Position numbers and translations under genes: made by a program
In this document: piece after piece, positions 23,617-32,983 of the stretch
Numbering within the stretch: position 1 is the first letter of the stretch
Layout of the letters: every line of letters starts with the position of its first letter
Source: an uncultured Acidobacteriota bacterium
GTDB lineage: Bacteria; Acidobacteriota; Terriglobia; Terriglobales; Acidobacteriaceae
Length of the DNA: 61,114 bases
NCBI GenBank assembly: GCA_903851035.1
Contig: CAINND010000061.1
Span: 1 to 61,114, forward strand
Direction: 5' to 3'
Notes under the pieces: model-generated
Database searches by the model: none
Told to the model about the DNA's origin: nothing
What the model saw: the letters and a program-made list of their open reading frames with translations, nothing else

Positions 23617-25128
23617 TCAGGCCCGCATAAAGTCGATGAAGCCCTTCTCCACGTCGGTCTTTACCAGCCGAACCTTCATGCGGTCGCCCACGTCAATGCC
23701 GTGCTGCGAGGCCATCAGCATCCCTTCCACCTGGGGCTTCAGCGCGCGCACAAATGTTCCATGCACGTTCACGCCAGTCACAATCGCGTCGAACACCTGG
23801 CCAATGCGGCTGCTCATCACCACGGCGGCAATGCGCTTGCTCATCTCGCGCTCCACCTTGCGCGCCGCGTCTTCTTTCAGCGTGCAGTTTGTGGCCACCG
23901 CCGCCAGCTCGTCATCCGTGTACGGCGCGGGCTGGCCCGCCAGCAAGGCCTTCACCAGCCGCTGCGTCACCAAATCCGCATAGCGCCGGTTCGGCGCCGT
24001 GGAGTGCGTGTAGTCCTGCACCGCCAGGCCAAAATGCCCCGGCTCAGGATCGCCGGGACGCTCCAGCACATACACGCCCGGACCCATCAGCTTGATTACC
24101 GCCAGTGACAGGTCGGCAAAGTGGTCGGGGTCGGCCTTCTGCCGCTTAATCAGGAAATTATTCAGCGCCAGGCTGTCGGCCTCTACGGGCAGAATCTCAC
24201 CCATCTGCTTTGCCAGCTCCACAATGCGATCCCAGCGCTCGGGAGAACGCACTACGCGGCGGATGCTGCTTACTTTTTCCAGCATTCTGGCCACCACGCC
24301 GTTGGCGGCAATCATGAAGTCTTCAATCAGCTCGGTTGCCGCGTTCTTCTGCTGGCGGGCAATATCCACAATCGTGTCGTTCAGCATAACCGGATGCGTT
24401 TCCAGTGTCTCCAGGTTCAACGCGCCGTGGCGCTGGCGAGCCTCGCGCAGAGCGGCGGCCGCCTTGTTCTGCAAGTGGAGCTGCGCCTGCAACTCCGCGC
24501 TGGCCGCAACCTTCGCCGGAGCCGGGCCGCGGCCCTCCAGCCACGCGCCCACGCCGTCGTACGCCAGTTGCGCCTTGTTGCGCACCACCGCGCGGTACAC
24601 CTTTTCGCCCGTCACCTGCCCGTCGGCGGAGACCACGCACTCCACCACCACGCTCAGTTTGTCCGCCACCTCCAGCAGGCTGGTTGTGCCCGTGGAAAGC
24701 TCATCCGGCAGCATGGAAAAGTTCTTTACGCCGGTATAAACCGTTGTCGTCTCCGTGTAGGCGTGCAAATCCACCGCAGATCCCTTTGGCACATAGGTAT
24801 CCACGTCGGCCACGCCCACCAGCACGCGGATGCTGCCATCCGCCAACTGCTCCGCCACTTCGATCTGATCCAGATCGCGGCTGGTGTCGTTGTCTATGCT
24901 CGACCACAGCAGAGCGCGCAGGTCCTGCACCGCGCCGCCGGCGGCCACCACCGGAGGATGCGCCCGCAGAGCGGCCAACTGCTCCGCCACGCCGGCCGGG
25001 TACTCCGGTTCAAAGCCGTGCTCCACCATGGACTGACGGGCCGCGGCCTGCAGGTCCATATGAACTTGCGTTGGATGGGAGGGACTGGTTTGCGAGTGGT
25101 CTGGGTGCGAATGCGAAGGCGTATTCAT
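23617..25128 (-). CDS. RNB-domain 3'-5' exoribonuclease with C-terminal S1-like domain
   Basis: A 503-residue RNase II/R-family exonuclease. The RNB catalytic motif appears as SSIDNDTSRDLDQ with Asp at 79, 81, 85 and 87. The RNB core runs to about residue 430 (including NRRYADLVTQRLVKALL), followed by a short S1-like segment (IGQVFDAIVTGVNVHGTFVRAL). The N-terminal cold-shock domains of RNase II/R are absent. The His/Ser/Pro-rich first 25 residues are poorly conserved, so the start could be the Met at 25059 instead of ATG 25128. It probably degrades mRNA or trims structured RNA in the cytoplasm. Confidence 0.88.
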   Translation of the reverse strand: MNTPSHSHPDHSQTSPSHPTQVHMDLQAAARQSMVEHGFEPEYPAGVAEQLAALRAHPPVVAAGGAVQDLRALLWSSIDNDTSRDLDQIEVAEQLADGSIRVLVGVADVDTYVPKGSAVDLHAYTETTTVYTGVKNFSMLPDELSTGTTSLLEVADKLSVVVECVVSADGQVTGEKVYRAVVRNKAQLAYDGVGAWLEGRGPAPAKVAASAELQAQLHLQNKAAAALREARQRHGALNLETLETHPVMLNDTIVDIARQQKNAATELIEDFMIAANGVVARMLEKVSSIRRVVRSPERWDRIVELAKQMGEILPVEADSLALNNFLIKRQKADPDHFADLSLAVIKLMGPGVYVLERPGDPEPGHFGLAVQDYTHSTAPNRRYADLVTQRLVKALLAGQPAPYTDDELAAVATNCTLKEDAARKVEREMSKRIAAVVMSSRIGQVFDAIVTGVNVHGTFVRALKPQVEGMLMASQHGIDVGDRMKVRLVKTDVEKGFIDFMRA

Positions 25129-25375
25129 CGTCCGGCATCCTAGCACGAGGCGGAAAGCGGAGAGAAGTTCACCTGGAAAATGTGTATGAATCCGGCAATA
25201 ACCAGCAACGCATTTGTTGAGCATCGGGCAGTGCCTTCCACCGGGCGGGAAAAACACACAAATTCCGCTGGCGCGCGCGCGAAATCTCCTTTCTCACGCG
25301 CAACGCATTTCAGCGCGCGTAAGTGCTCTTTATGAAGTTGAAAATATAGGAGATAGGGGAAGTGCGGATGAAAAA

Positions 25376-25819
25376 TCAGCGCCGGTCGTTGGTCACCGTG
25401 AGGGCTTCGTCTTCAAAGTGTTTTCCGCGGCCATCTTCGCGCAGCAGGAAGCAGTTGGCCTCCGCGCCCGCACCCTTTTCGACGCTTAGAATCAAGTAGC
25501 TACAGCCGCTCCAGTGGGCCTCGGCCAGGTCGGTGGCACTCCACCGGGCGGGGCTGTCGGGGTGGGAATGATAGAAGCCGATGATATCCATATCCTGCTC
25601 ACGGGCTTCTCTTTGAATGCGGGTAAGCTCTTCGGGATCAATCTGATAGCGCTTGGCCTTGGGGCCATCGTGGCTGTTCTCGCAGCGCGCCACGGCCTCC
25701 ACGGTGCTCAGCGGAAAATCGTAGTAGCCAAGCAGAACTCCGCAGCACTCAAGGGGATAGCTCTCCTCCCCGTGCTGCCACAGGTCTTCCAGCAGGCTGT
25801 GTGGGATTCTGAGTGCCAT
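25376..25819 (-). CDS. JAMM/MPN+ (Mov34/PAD-1, M67) metallopeptidase
   Basis: A 147-residue stand-alone JAMM protein. The metal site is complete: E24 in LECCGVLLG, then H84-x-H86 and D97 in HSHPDSPARWSATD, with S94. Bacterial members of this size often release sulfur-carrier proteins (ThiS/MoaD-like) from their adducts, for example in cysteine synthesis. No ThiS/MoaD, cysM or ThiF-like gene is beside it, so the partner is unknown. ATG 25819 is used because the upstream in-frame codon at 25828 is TTG. Confidence 0.9.
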   Translation of the reverse strand: MALRIPHSLLEDLWQHGEESYPLECCGVLLGYYDFPLSTVEAVARCENSHDGPKAKRYQIDPEELTRIQREAREQDMDIIGFYHSHPDSPARWSATDLAEAHWSGCSYLILSVEKGAGAEANCFLLREDGRGKHFEDEALTVTNDRR

Positions 25820-26102
25820 TCGATCCAACTCGTTGGCGGGCGTGGCCCGTCACATACTTTTTTACCACGTTGGCGCCCCCGGCGCGGAGGCAGACAGTTG
25901 CTTTTCATGCTGTTTGAGGCTGCCAAGGGTCCATGCCCCGCGACAAATGACCGTAGCGGTCCTGCCATTGAGTGTGAAAGATTTGCCGGAGACAAAAGCA
26001 GCAAAGGCCGCTACACTAACCATTCCAGTTCGCTCCGGGGTGGAGCGGGCTGGCCAGGCACGACAATCGCATAAAGTAAATATCAGTCAGGAGTTGCATG
26101 CG

Positions 26103-26549
26103 ATGGGCGAAGACCCCTTTCCGCTATCGGTATCGATTATCGACGAAGAGCACCGCGAGATTGAGCGGGCGGCCGTGGAGTTGATGAACGCCATCGTGCT
26201 GGGCGCCGCGCAGGATTCGCTGATTATCACCGGAGACGAACTGGTAAGGGTGACCACACTGCACTTTGAGCACGAAGAAGCGATGCTGAAACGCATCCAG
26301 TTTGCCGACCTGACGCGCCATATCGCAGCCCACAAAGTCATCCTGGAAAAGCTGCGCAGGGTCAAGGAAAAGATCGAAAGCCGGGAAACCTCCGCGGCCT
26401 TCCACCAGTTGCGCGAGTATCGCGCCCTGCTGCAACAGCACCTGCAGAGTGAGGACGAGCGTTATCGCGAGCCGCTGAACCGGCTGGCCGCCGAACGTGG
26501 AGCCGAACCGCTGCTGCCACGCATCCGTCGCATGGGACTGAACACCTAG
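26103..26549 (+). CDS. Hemerythrin-like diiron oxygen-binding protein
   Basis: A 148-residue four-helix protein with all seven iron ligands of hemerythrin: H17, H54-x3-E58, H73-x3-H77, H113 and D118. It should bind O2, or possibly NO or peroxide, at a diiron centre. It is a single-domain cytoplasmic protein with no signalling domain. ATG 26103 has AGGAG about ten nt upstream. A longer frame to 25833 has no ribosome site and overlaps the neighbour's upstream region. Roles in oxygen sensing or storage are known in the family; none is shown here. Confidence 0.92.
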   Translation: MGEDPFPLSVSIIDEEHREIERAAVELMNAIVLGAAQDSLIITGDELVRVTTLHFEHEEAMLKRIQFADLTRHIAAHKVILEKLRRVKEKIESRETSAAFHQLREYRALLQQHLQSEDERYREPLNRLAAERGAEPLLPRIRRMGLNT

Positions 26550-27049
26550 GCGGGGCGCGGTTTACGGGCTCACGCTGAGCAATTAACCAATACTGCTTAA
26601 AACAACAGCCCTACCCTGCGCCGAAAGAAAGATGGCGGAAGGGCAGGGCACAAAACTGTGCGCCCACAGCCAGGCGAGTGATGTCTGATGGTCTGATGCA
26701 GGTGTGCACGCTTTGCTGGTTGGAATACTTTTGCAAGCTGCTGAAACAACGCCGGATGACGCTTTGTGAATCTATGGTGAAATGCTGCTAAGTTCTTATT
26801 GAAAATGTTGTCGAATTAGCTTCCACATTCGGGAAATTTCACTATACTAGGTGAACTTTGGTAACCGAATTGTTTTTGCCTTGCACGCGCGGATTGCGAT
26901 ATGGCGCGGGAATCATAACCGAGGACGATTCTGTGGTGGAGTCGAAATCGTTCCTATAAAAGCTCTGATGTATTTTGCAGGCGTCATAGCGGTTGGATGG
27001 CGTCCAAATTGTAATTTGCGTAATCAGCCACAAACGGGAGATGTTCAAC
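26550..27049. other. 500-bp gene-free region upstream of the surface-protein operon
   Basis: It contains an imperfect hairpin at 26608-26649 (GCCCTACCCTGCGCC pairing with GGCGGAAGGGCAGGGC), which may end the hemerythrin transcript. An AT-rich tract at 26780-26880 has a TATACT hexamer near 26851, so a promoter for 27050-29988 is plausible. No supported coding sequence was found; the minus frame at 26842-27126 lacks any family pattern. Confidence 0.5.
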
Positions 27050-27460
27050 ATGAAGGTAGCGTTATCCCTGCTGATTTGTTTCCTTCTGTTGCTGCCGGCC
27101 TCGGCACAACAGGCTTCCACATTCACTGCTCATTTCCAGGCCGGGGCACCGGTCACGAAAGATGCCAACGTGCAGGTGACGTTGACGTTCCGGCTGTACA
27201 ACAGCACGGGCGACAACGTACGCGGCGCGACGGTCAAGCTGATTCCGCCGTATGCATCGATTCCGGTGTATGCCACCTTCAGCGAAGTTGCAGTAGCTCC
27301 GGGCGAGAGCATTGTGCTGACGCAGAGCGTCACGGTTCCGCAGCGTGAGTTTGCGCGCTGGCAGACCAGCGGACCGAAGCTGGCACTCGAGTACTACAAC
27401 GCGGACGGTCAGAAGGTAGGCAGATTGATCTCCGCCAAGGCCGTTGCAGGCGCACTGTAA
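27050..27460 (+). CDS. Small secreted Ig-like/beta-sandwich protein
   Basis: A 136-residue protein with signal peptide MKVALSLLICFLLLLPASAQ and a single beta-rich domain with alternating hydrophobics (VQVTLTFRLYNSTGDNV, VYATFSEVAVAPGESIVLTQ). It resembles small periplasmic beta-sandwich proteins; I do not recognise the family. ATG 27050 has GGGAG nine nt upstream, better than the in-frame ATG at 27041. It is first in a run of three surface genes (34-bp gap to the next). Confidence 0.75.
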   Translation: MKVALSLLICFLLLLPASAQQASTFTAHFQAGAPVTKDANVQVTLTFRLYNSTGDNVRGATVKLIPPYASIPVYATFSEVAVAPGESIVLTQSVTVPQREFARWQTSGPKLALEYYNADGQKVGRLISAKAVAGAL

Positions 27461-27494
27461 CCCGACAGCTACCATTGAGCGAAGGACAAAAGAG

Positions 27495-29389
27495 ATGACA
27501 AAACTCTACCGGCAGTTTATCGCCATCGCCCTGTTTGTGCTGGTCTGCGGGACACTGATGTTCGCAATCACGGCACAACCGAATTTCATTTACGTCAACA
27601 ATGACACTGCTCCGAACACGGTCTCCGGCTTTTCGATTGCGAGCGGCGGTGTACTGACCCCTCTCACGGGTTCGCCATACTCCACCGGCGGCAACGGATC
27701 AGTTCGGGCGGATACTTTGCCAGCCACCGGATTGTGGTGATTGGCAATTACGTGTATGCCAGCAACGAGGCCGACAACACGATCAGTGCTTTCTCGATTA
27801 ATACGACGACCGGCGTGCTGACGGCCGTTGGGTCGCCGATTGCGGTTCCCGGCACCAGTGAATCAGGCATCACACTGGCTTCTGCATTGGGTGGCAAGTA
27901 CCTGGTAGCGGGAAACTATAATGCGTTGACTTCCTATTCGATAGGAAGCAGCGGTGCCCTGACCCAGGCGAATTCGATCACGATTTCGGCAAATCCGGAT
28001 GGCATCAGCTGCCAGTTAAGCGGTAGCTATTGTGCCTATGCGGATGCAGGTAGTGGCGCACAGGTTTTCTCGGTTGCCTCCAATGGCACCCTGGCCCTGG
28101 GCGCATTCGGGACTGCGGGTACGTGGATCACAGACGTGGCCTTCACGAAAACCGGCAGCTATTTGTACAGCGTGACGAATGACACGCTGTATGTATGGGC
28201 TGTGGATTCCTCCGGCAACCTGACGGCTGTAACCGGCTTCAACCCCTTTACTGTGGGAGATTCTTCACTGGGGCAGAGCATCGCCATTACGCCGGATTCG
28301 AAGTATTTCTTCACTGGTAATCCGAACCTTGGGTATGTGGGCGCCTACGCCCTGACTACCAGTGGCGGCGCAACCGAGATTACCGGCGCACCCTGGAGTA
28401 TTAACCAGCCCACCAATGCATGCGTTACGGTAGACGGGCTTTATGTCGTCTTCGGCAGCTACGATGGACCGGTAACACTCTGGAGCAACACTGCGGGCGT
28501 CCTCGCCAAGACTTCCAGCGTCACCGACAGCGGTAATACGGGGTCTTCGTTCTCGGTGGCGGTCTATCCGGCGCCGTTGGGAATTGTAAGCACGACGACT
28601 ACCCTGACGCTGAGCTCGTATGACATCCTGGTATCCAACCCGGTGACGTTGACGGCCACGGTAACGGGCTCATCCGCGCCTACGAGCGGGACGATCACCT
28701 TCTACGACGGCACGACGAGCATCGGCACGGGCACACTGAACGCAAGTGGCGTGGCCACGCTGACACTGAGCAACTTTACGGTTGGCACGCACAGCCTTAC
28801 GGCCTCCTATCCAGGCTCCACGGGCTTTGCGGCCAGCACTTCCTCGGCGAAGTCGCTGCTGGTGCAGGACTTCAACTTCACCATCGCGGGCGGCGGCAGT
28901 GTGATTTCCGCGACGGTGTTGCCTGGCAACACAGCCACCTACTCGTTCACGGTCGCTCCCACCAACGGAACGACCTTCCCGGCGCAGGTCAACTTCATCC
29001 TGACGGGACTGCCTCCGGGCGCGACGTACACGGTTGCGCCACCATTCCTGGCGGCGGGCAGCAGCTCGCAGACGGTGACGGTGACGGTGCAGACGGCCAC
29101 GGCAACATCCTCGGCGCGTCATGCCAAGCTGGAGCAGAAGCGTTCGATTTGGGCTCCCGCGCTGGCCATGCTGTTGCCAATGGCGGGAATCGTGCTGCTG
29201 CGTCGGCGCGTGAAGCGCTGGGCTCCGGTGCTGGTGCTGCTGGCGATTGCCCTGACGATGGGCGCGGTCAGCTGCGGCGGCAGCGGTAACGGATTCTATG
29301 CACAGGCACCGGTAACCTATGCCATGCCTTTCACTGCATCGAGTGGGCCACTGCTGCACGGCATCACGCTCGACCTGACGATCCAGTAG
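27495..29389 (+). pseudogene. Frameshifted secreted beta-propeller protein with Ig-like repeat and C-terminal membrane anchor
   Basis: Two adjacent frames make one protein. The first (from ATG 27495, AAGGA upstream) gives signal peptide LYRQFIAIALFVLVCGTLMF and the first blade motifs up to LTPLTGSPYSTGGNGS. Translation then runs out at 27738-27740. The second frame resumes at about 27701 with SSGGYFASHRIVVIGNYVYA and continues to 29389. Joining them needs one base near 27697-27701. The product would be a lactonase/YncE-like 7-bladed propeller (about 330 residues), a bacterial Ig-like domain (SGTITFYDGTTSIGTGTLNA onward), and a C-terminal stretch with two membrane helices and SCGGSG. It could be a true 1-bp deletion, a sequencing error or programmed slippage; there is no obvious slippery heptamer. 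Confidence 0.8.
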
Positions 29390-29406
29390 GAAGAGGAGAC
29401 GAGACG

Positions 29407-29988
29407 ATGAAACAAGCGATCACCATCCTGATGTTCTTCCTGGCGTGCGCCGCATTGGCCGTGGCTCAGGCCCCGACCCCGTCGATGGCGACGTCGAAAC
29501 TGGACGTTTCCGTGAACTACATGTACCAGGGCTCGCACACTTTGGAAGGCGCGAGCTTCAGCCAGCAGGGCGGCCGTGCCGACGTGTCGTACGCGTTCCG
29601 CAAGCATATGGCGCTTGTGGGCGAGTTCGGCGGCAGCGGCAGCAATGGCAGCGCACCGTTTGGCAACACGCAGCTCACTTACCTGGGCGGCCTGCGGCTG
29701 ATGACCACTCCGACGAATAAAGGGCTTGGCAAGTTCGCGCTCTTTACCCAGGGGCTGGTTGGCGGCGCGCATGGCATGAATGGAACCTTCCCGCATGTAA
29801 GCACAATCTACTCGAGCGCCGACTCCATGGCATTCAGCGTGGGCGGCGGCGTGCAGGTCAAGGCGTGCCAGAAGGTTGATATTCGGCTCTTCCAGGCTGA
29901 CTACCTGTACACACAGTTCTACAACCTTGTGAACACCCACCAGAACCAGGTTCGCCTGGGCTTTGGCGTTGTGTACCACATCCACTAA
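29407..29988 (+). CDS. Outer-membrane beta-barrel protein
   Basis: A 193-residue exported protein. Signal peptide MKQAITILMFFLACAALAVA is followed by alternating hydrophobic/polar strands (LDVSVNYMYQGSH, RADVSYAFRKHMALVGEFGG, TYLGGLRLMTT, MAFSVGGGVQVK, VDIRLFQADYLYTQF, QVRLGFGVVYHI). This eight-strand pattern resembles OmpA/OmpW-like barrels. It is last in the 27050-29988 gene run, 17 bp after the propeller stop (GGAAGAGGAGACGA upstream), and is followed by a strong terminator. A porin, adhesin or assembly-partner role cannot be told apart. Confidence 0.8.
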   Translation: MKQAITILMFFLACAALAVAQAPTPSMATSKLDVSVNYMYQGSHTLEGASFSQQGGRADVSYAFRKHMALVGEFGGSGSNGSAPFGNTQLTYLGGLRLMTTPTNKGLGKFALFTQGLVGGAHGMNGTFPHVSTIYSSADSMAFSVGGGVQVKACQKVDIRLFQADYLYTQFYNLVNTHQNQVRLGFGVVYHIH

Positions 29989-30013
29989 ACACTGCTTTGC
30001 CGCAAAGGCAACG

Positions 30014-30047
30014 GCCCGGGAGAGCAATCTCCCGGGCCTGCTTTTTT
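30014..30047 (+). terminator. Rho-independent terminator of the surface operon
   Basis: A 10-bp GC-rich stem GCCCGGGAGA/TCTCCCGGGC (30014-30037) with a GCAA tetraloop, then CTGCTTTTTT. Confidence 0.92.
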
Positions 30048-30117
30048 ACTTCTATAACCTCATTGAATCCCCACACATCTCATCCAGCTTAAGAACGCCA
30101 GAAGAAACGTGTGCGAA

Positions 30118-31134
30118 CTACGGACGCCCCACGACCAGAAGGGTGAAGACCGGCTTGGCGCCGGGCTCCGACCCAGTGATGTTGGCTACCGTGTAGAGCA
30201 CATGCTTCTGCTCGTCCAGGGCCACGGTGCGCGCGCCCGGTGCGGTGGGAACATTGGCCAGGCTGGTGTAGTGGTCCGCCGAATCCTGGCGGATGACGGA
30301 GATGTTGCCCTCGCCGTTGGTGGTGAAGATGAGCTTGGCCGAGGCGTCAAAGGCGGCGGCATCCACGCGTCCGCCAATGGTCAGCTTCTGCACGTTGCGG
30401 CCGGTGTCGGAATCCACCACGACCAGCGTGTTGTTGTGGCAACTGGAAAAGAGGCGGTGCGAAGCGGCGTCAAAGGCAAGGCCGGTGGGCTCGTCGCAAC
30501 CATCCATGGGCCAGGTGGCGAGCACCTTGCGGGCCTTGATGTCCACCATGGCGATGGCGTTCTTGTCCTCAAGGTTGATGAAGAGCTTGCCCTTACCGTC
30601 GCTGACGCCGGTCTCCGGACGGCCGGTGAGCTTGAAGCTGGCCACGGTTGAGGCCGAGGCGGGATCGACCAGCGTGACATCGCTGGTGCCACCGTTGAGC
30701 GCCGCCACCAGTCCGGTTGCGGGATCAAAGAGAATGGCGTCGGGCTTGGTGCCGGTTTTGGCTGTGCCAACCACGGCCAGGGTCTTGAGGTCGAAAGTCA
30801 CGGCGGAGTCGGAGCGCCCGCTGCTGGCAACGGCGCGGCCTGCCGAGGCGGCGATGGCCACGCCGTGCGCGCCATTCAGGCCGGGAATCTCAGAAAGCAA
30901 CTTGCCGCTGTCGACATCCACAACCTGGATGCGCGTGCCGCGTGCGATGAAGAGGCGGTGCGTGGCGGCGTCAAAGGTCAGATAGTCCCAGCCACCTTCG
31001 CCGCCGATGGCAATGCGGTTGATCACCTTGTAGCCGGAGTCGGCAGGGGCGTCGGCCGCCATGGAAGCACCGGTCATCAGCAACATGGATGCGGCAACGA
31101 AGAAAAGCGTGGCAAGGAAACGAAGCTTAGTCAT
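30118..31134 (-). CDS. Secreted YncE-family beta-propeller protein
   Basis: A 338-residue exported protein. Signal peptide MTKLRFLATLFFVAASMLLM ends near ASMAADA. Repeated propeller blades show the YncE pattern (GWDYLTFDAATHRLFIARG, TQIQVVD-like strands, PTGLAFDAASHRLFSSCHN, APGARTVALDEQKHVLYTV). YncE-like propellers are periplasmic or surface binding proteins with no agreed enzymatic activity. ATG 31134 has AGGAG nine nt upstream, so the 25-codon upstream extension is rejected. Convergent with the surface operon. Confidence 0.88.
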   Translation of the reverse strand: MTKLRFLATLFFVAASMLLMTGASMAADAPADSGYKVINRIAIGGEGGWDYLTFDAATHRLFIARGTRIQVVDVDSGKLLSEIPGLNGAHGVAIAASAGRAVASSGRSDSAVTFDLKTLAVVGTAKTGTKPDAILFDPATGLVAALNGGTSDVTLVDPASASTVASFKLTGRPETGVSDGKGKLFINLEDKNAIAMVDIKARKVLATWPMDGCDEPTGLAFDAASHRLFSSCHNNTLVVVDSDTGRNVQKLTIGGRVDAAAFDASAKLIFTTNGEGNISVIRQDSADHYTSLANVPTAPGARTVALDEQKHVLYTVANITGSEPGAKPVFTLLVVGRP

Positions 31135-31301
31135 GAACACTCCTGTAGATGCATATGTGGAAATTTTGACCGCGGCAAGAGATGAGCGCGGCAAAGGGTT
31201 ACATTTCAAGTCTCCGATGCAAGTTAGCAGAAACGGTGAATATACGATGAACGTTTCGTGTAAATTTTTGTTGACCGGAGCGAACCCCTTCGATGCGCAA
31301 C

Positions 31302-31326
31302 AAAGCCCGCGGAGTGCGCGGGCTTT
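31302..31326 (-). terminator. Terminator downstream of ssrA
   Basis: A perfect 10-bp stem AAAGCCCGCG/CGCGGGCTTT (31302-31326) with a 5-nt loop, followed on the minus strand by TTTGTTG. It starts 28 nt past the tmRNA 3' end. Confidence 0.82.
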
Positions 31327-31354
31327 TGTGTGTACGGTTGCGATGAATCTTGTT

Positions 31355-31724
31355 TGGTGGAGGCGAGGGGAGTTGAACCCCTGTCCGAAAACGCTGAAAG
31401 CGAGGAGACTACATGCTTATTCGATTCCTGCCGTGGGGGTTAGCCCACAACCTTCGCCCGCTGCGCTAAGAATCGGCAAGAAACGCAGAGGGCTAGCCTG
31501 ATTAATCTCGCCGGCCCCTCCAGACGGAAGGGGATTGGCCAGCCTACTGTGCGACGCTCTTACCGCAGCCCGTAGGCGAAGCCGCGGAGAACGGCTACTT
31601 AATTAATTAAGCAGCGTATGCGAGTTCAGTGTTGGCAACTCTGTTGTTGCATCCGATTAAAGGGTGGGTGCGCCCCTGCATGCCTCCTGGCCGCAACCGT
31701 TTCCGTCGAAGCCGTGACGCCCCC
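31355..31724 (-). ncRNA. ssrA: Transfer-messenger RNA (ssrA)
   Basis: A 370-nt tmRNA that rescues stalled ribosomes. The 5' end GGGGGCGTCACGGCTTCGAC (from 31724) and the 3' end TCAACTCCCCTCGCCTCCAC plus CA (to 31355) pair as the seven-base acceptor stem GGGGGCG/CGCCTCC (one G-U), with the T-arm GTTCAAC preserved and CCA encoded. The tag reading frame at 31648-31607 ends NNRVANTELAYAA followed by TAA. The C-terminal AYAA fits the protease-recognised ending. The exact resume codon is uncertain; a Cys codon lies immediately before the first Asn. A one-piece (non-permuted) gene. Confidence 0.96.
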
Positions 31725-32081
31725 GAAGGGAGAAAAAACGTACCCCACCGGAACCCCAGTTTTTGGGTTCCGGTCGGGCTCCGCGCCGCCATGCCAGTTT
31801 CGATCACTGGGGGCGCGGGAAACTTTGCGTCGCTGCAGCCATGGGGAGGATCTGAATCCGCCACCGAAGGCTACCGGCGGGCTCGCGGCGCTAACCGCAA
31901 GCCAGAAAGGTTTTGAACCTTATCAAAGAGCTACTTCCACAATACACCGTTTGTGTTACGGGGAAGTTACTAACGTGCAAGTTTCTACACTCTGTTAGAT
32001 GCCATTGCCGACAAAAGGATTCAACGCCCATGTTGGCACATTCGCCATCGGCTCATTTCGCGCTGCATCCACTGATGCCGC
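31725..32081. other. Gene-free region upstream of ssrA
   Basis: The 357 bp between ssrA and mqnA contain a perfect 9-bp inverted repeat CCGGAACCC/GGGTTCCGG (31748-31773, 8-nt spacer) only about 25 bp upstream of the tmRNA 5' end, and AT-rich DNA at 31915-32000. It should hold the ssrA promoter; I cannot assign one by eye. No coding sequence is supported. Confidence 0.5.
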
Positions 32082-32909
32082 TCAGCCTTCGAGAAACTCG
32101 AGCGCAGGCGCCTGCGGGATGACTTCGCACTCGGCCGCCAGTTGGAAGTAGAGCGCAAGGCCCTTGCGGCATTCCGCGTCGAGCTCGTAATGAATGTTGT
32201 CACGGAAGTAGCTGAGGATGTCCTCCTCGGAGAGCCCAATGCGTCCGCTCCACTGGCGGGCGATCTGCTCCACGTTGGGGCTGGCCAGTCCATGATCGCG
32301 GGAGCGGCGGAAGATGGCGCGCAGATCGAGCGCGGGATTCATCTCCGCCAGCGCGGCCTTGCGCACGGCCCAGACGGCAAAGACGAAAGGCAATCCGGTT
32401 TTCTGGCGCCACACTTCGGCCAGATCGTAAACGCGCAGGCCGGTGGTATCCGCCATGAGCGCGGCATCGCCGATGAGCAGCGCGGCGTCGCAGACCTGCA
32501 GCATGGGCTTGAGGATGGGCGGCATGGGCGTGAAGTCGCGGTGGCCGCCGAAGAATTTGGTGAGCAGCACCTGGGTGAGGCCAACCGATGTGCGCGAGCT
32601 GGTGTCCACGGCCACGGTGCGGACGTCTTCCATCGGCTTGCTGGTGACCAGCAGTATGGAGCGCACCTGGTTGAGCGCGGCGATGGCGACATCCGGCAGC
32701 ACGACGAGGCCGGGAATGGTGGCCGTGGTGATGACCGGGATGATGCCGATGTCTGCCGAACCTTCGCGCAGGGACTGGGCGCAGAGCGCCGGAACCGTGT
32801 ATTCAATGCGGAAGTTGTGGATGAGTTCCGGGGTGGGATCGTGCTCGAAGTCCCACATGAGCGGGGCCGTGTTGAGAAATGAGATTGCCGAAATGTTTAA
32901 GGGACGCAT
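32082..32909 (-). CDS. mqnA: Chorismate dehydratase of the futalosine menaquinone pathway
   Basis: A 275-residue periplasmic-binding-protein-like enzyme that dehydrates chorismate to 3-[(1-carboxyvinyl)oxy]benzoate, the first step of the futalosine route to menaquinone. Family motifs: NISAISFLNTAPLMW at the N-terminus, GSADIGIIPVI (substrate pocket), VAVDTSSRTSVGLTQVLL and LLIGDAALM. Length and order are typical of MqnA, not MqnD. No other mqn genes are nearby, which is common. The ATG at 32909 fits the start of similarity. Confidence 0.93.
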   Translation of the reverse strand: MRPLNISAISFLNTAPLMWDFEHDPTPELIHNFRIEYTVPALCAQSLREGSADIGIIPVITTATIPGLVVLPDVAIAALNQVRSILLVTSKPMEDVRTVAVDTSSRTSVGLTQVLLTKFFGGHRDFTPMPPILKPMLQVCDAALLIGDAALMADTTGLRVYDLAEVWRQKTGLPFVFAVWAVRKAALAEMNPALDLRAIFRRSRDHGLASPNVEQIARQWSGRIGLSEEDILSYFRDNIHYELDAECRKGLALYFQLAAECEVIPQAPALEFLEG

Positions 32910-32983
32910 GATGATGACTTTGCCAACTGAATACGATTACAGATTGTGCGCGCGGACGCAAGTGGGCGACATCATTGCGACGT

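Noticed and set aside
26842-27126. 94-codon minus-strand frame
   Set aside because: No ribosome site or family sign; it overlaps the start of the 27050 secreted protein antisense.
28670-29359. 229-codon minus-strand frame
   Set aside because: Antisense to the propeller protein, Arg/His-rich shadow composition.
31607-31864. 85-codon minus-strand frame
   Set aside because: It is the tmRNA with its tag frame read through; not a separate protein gene.
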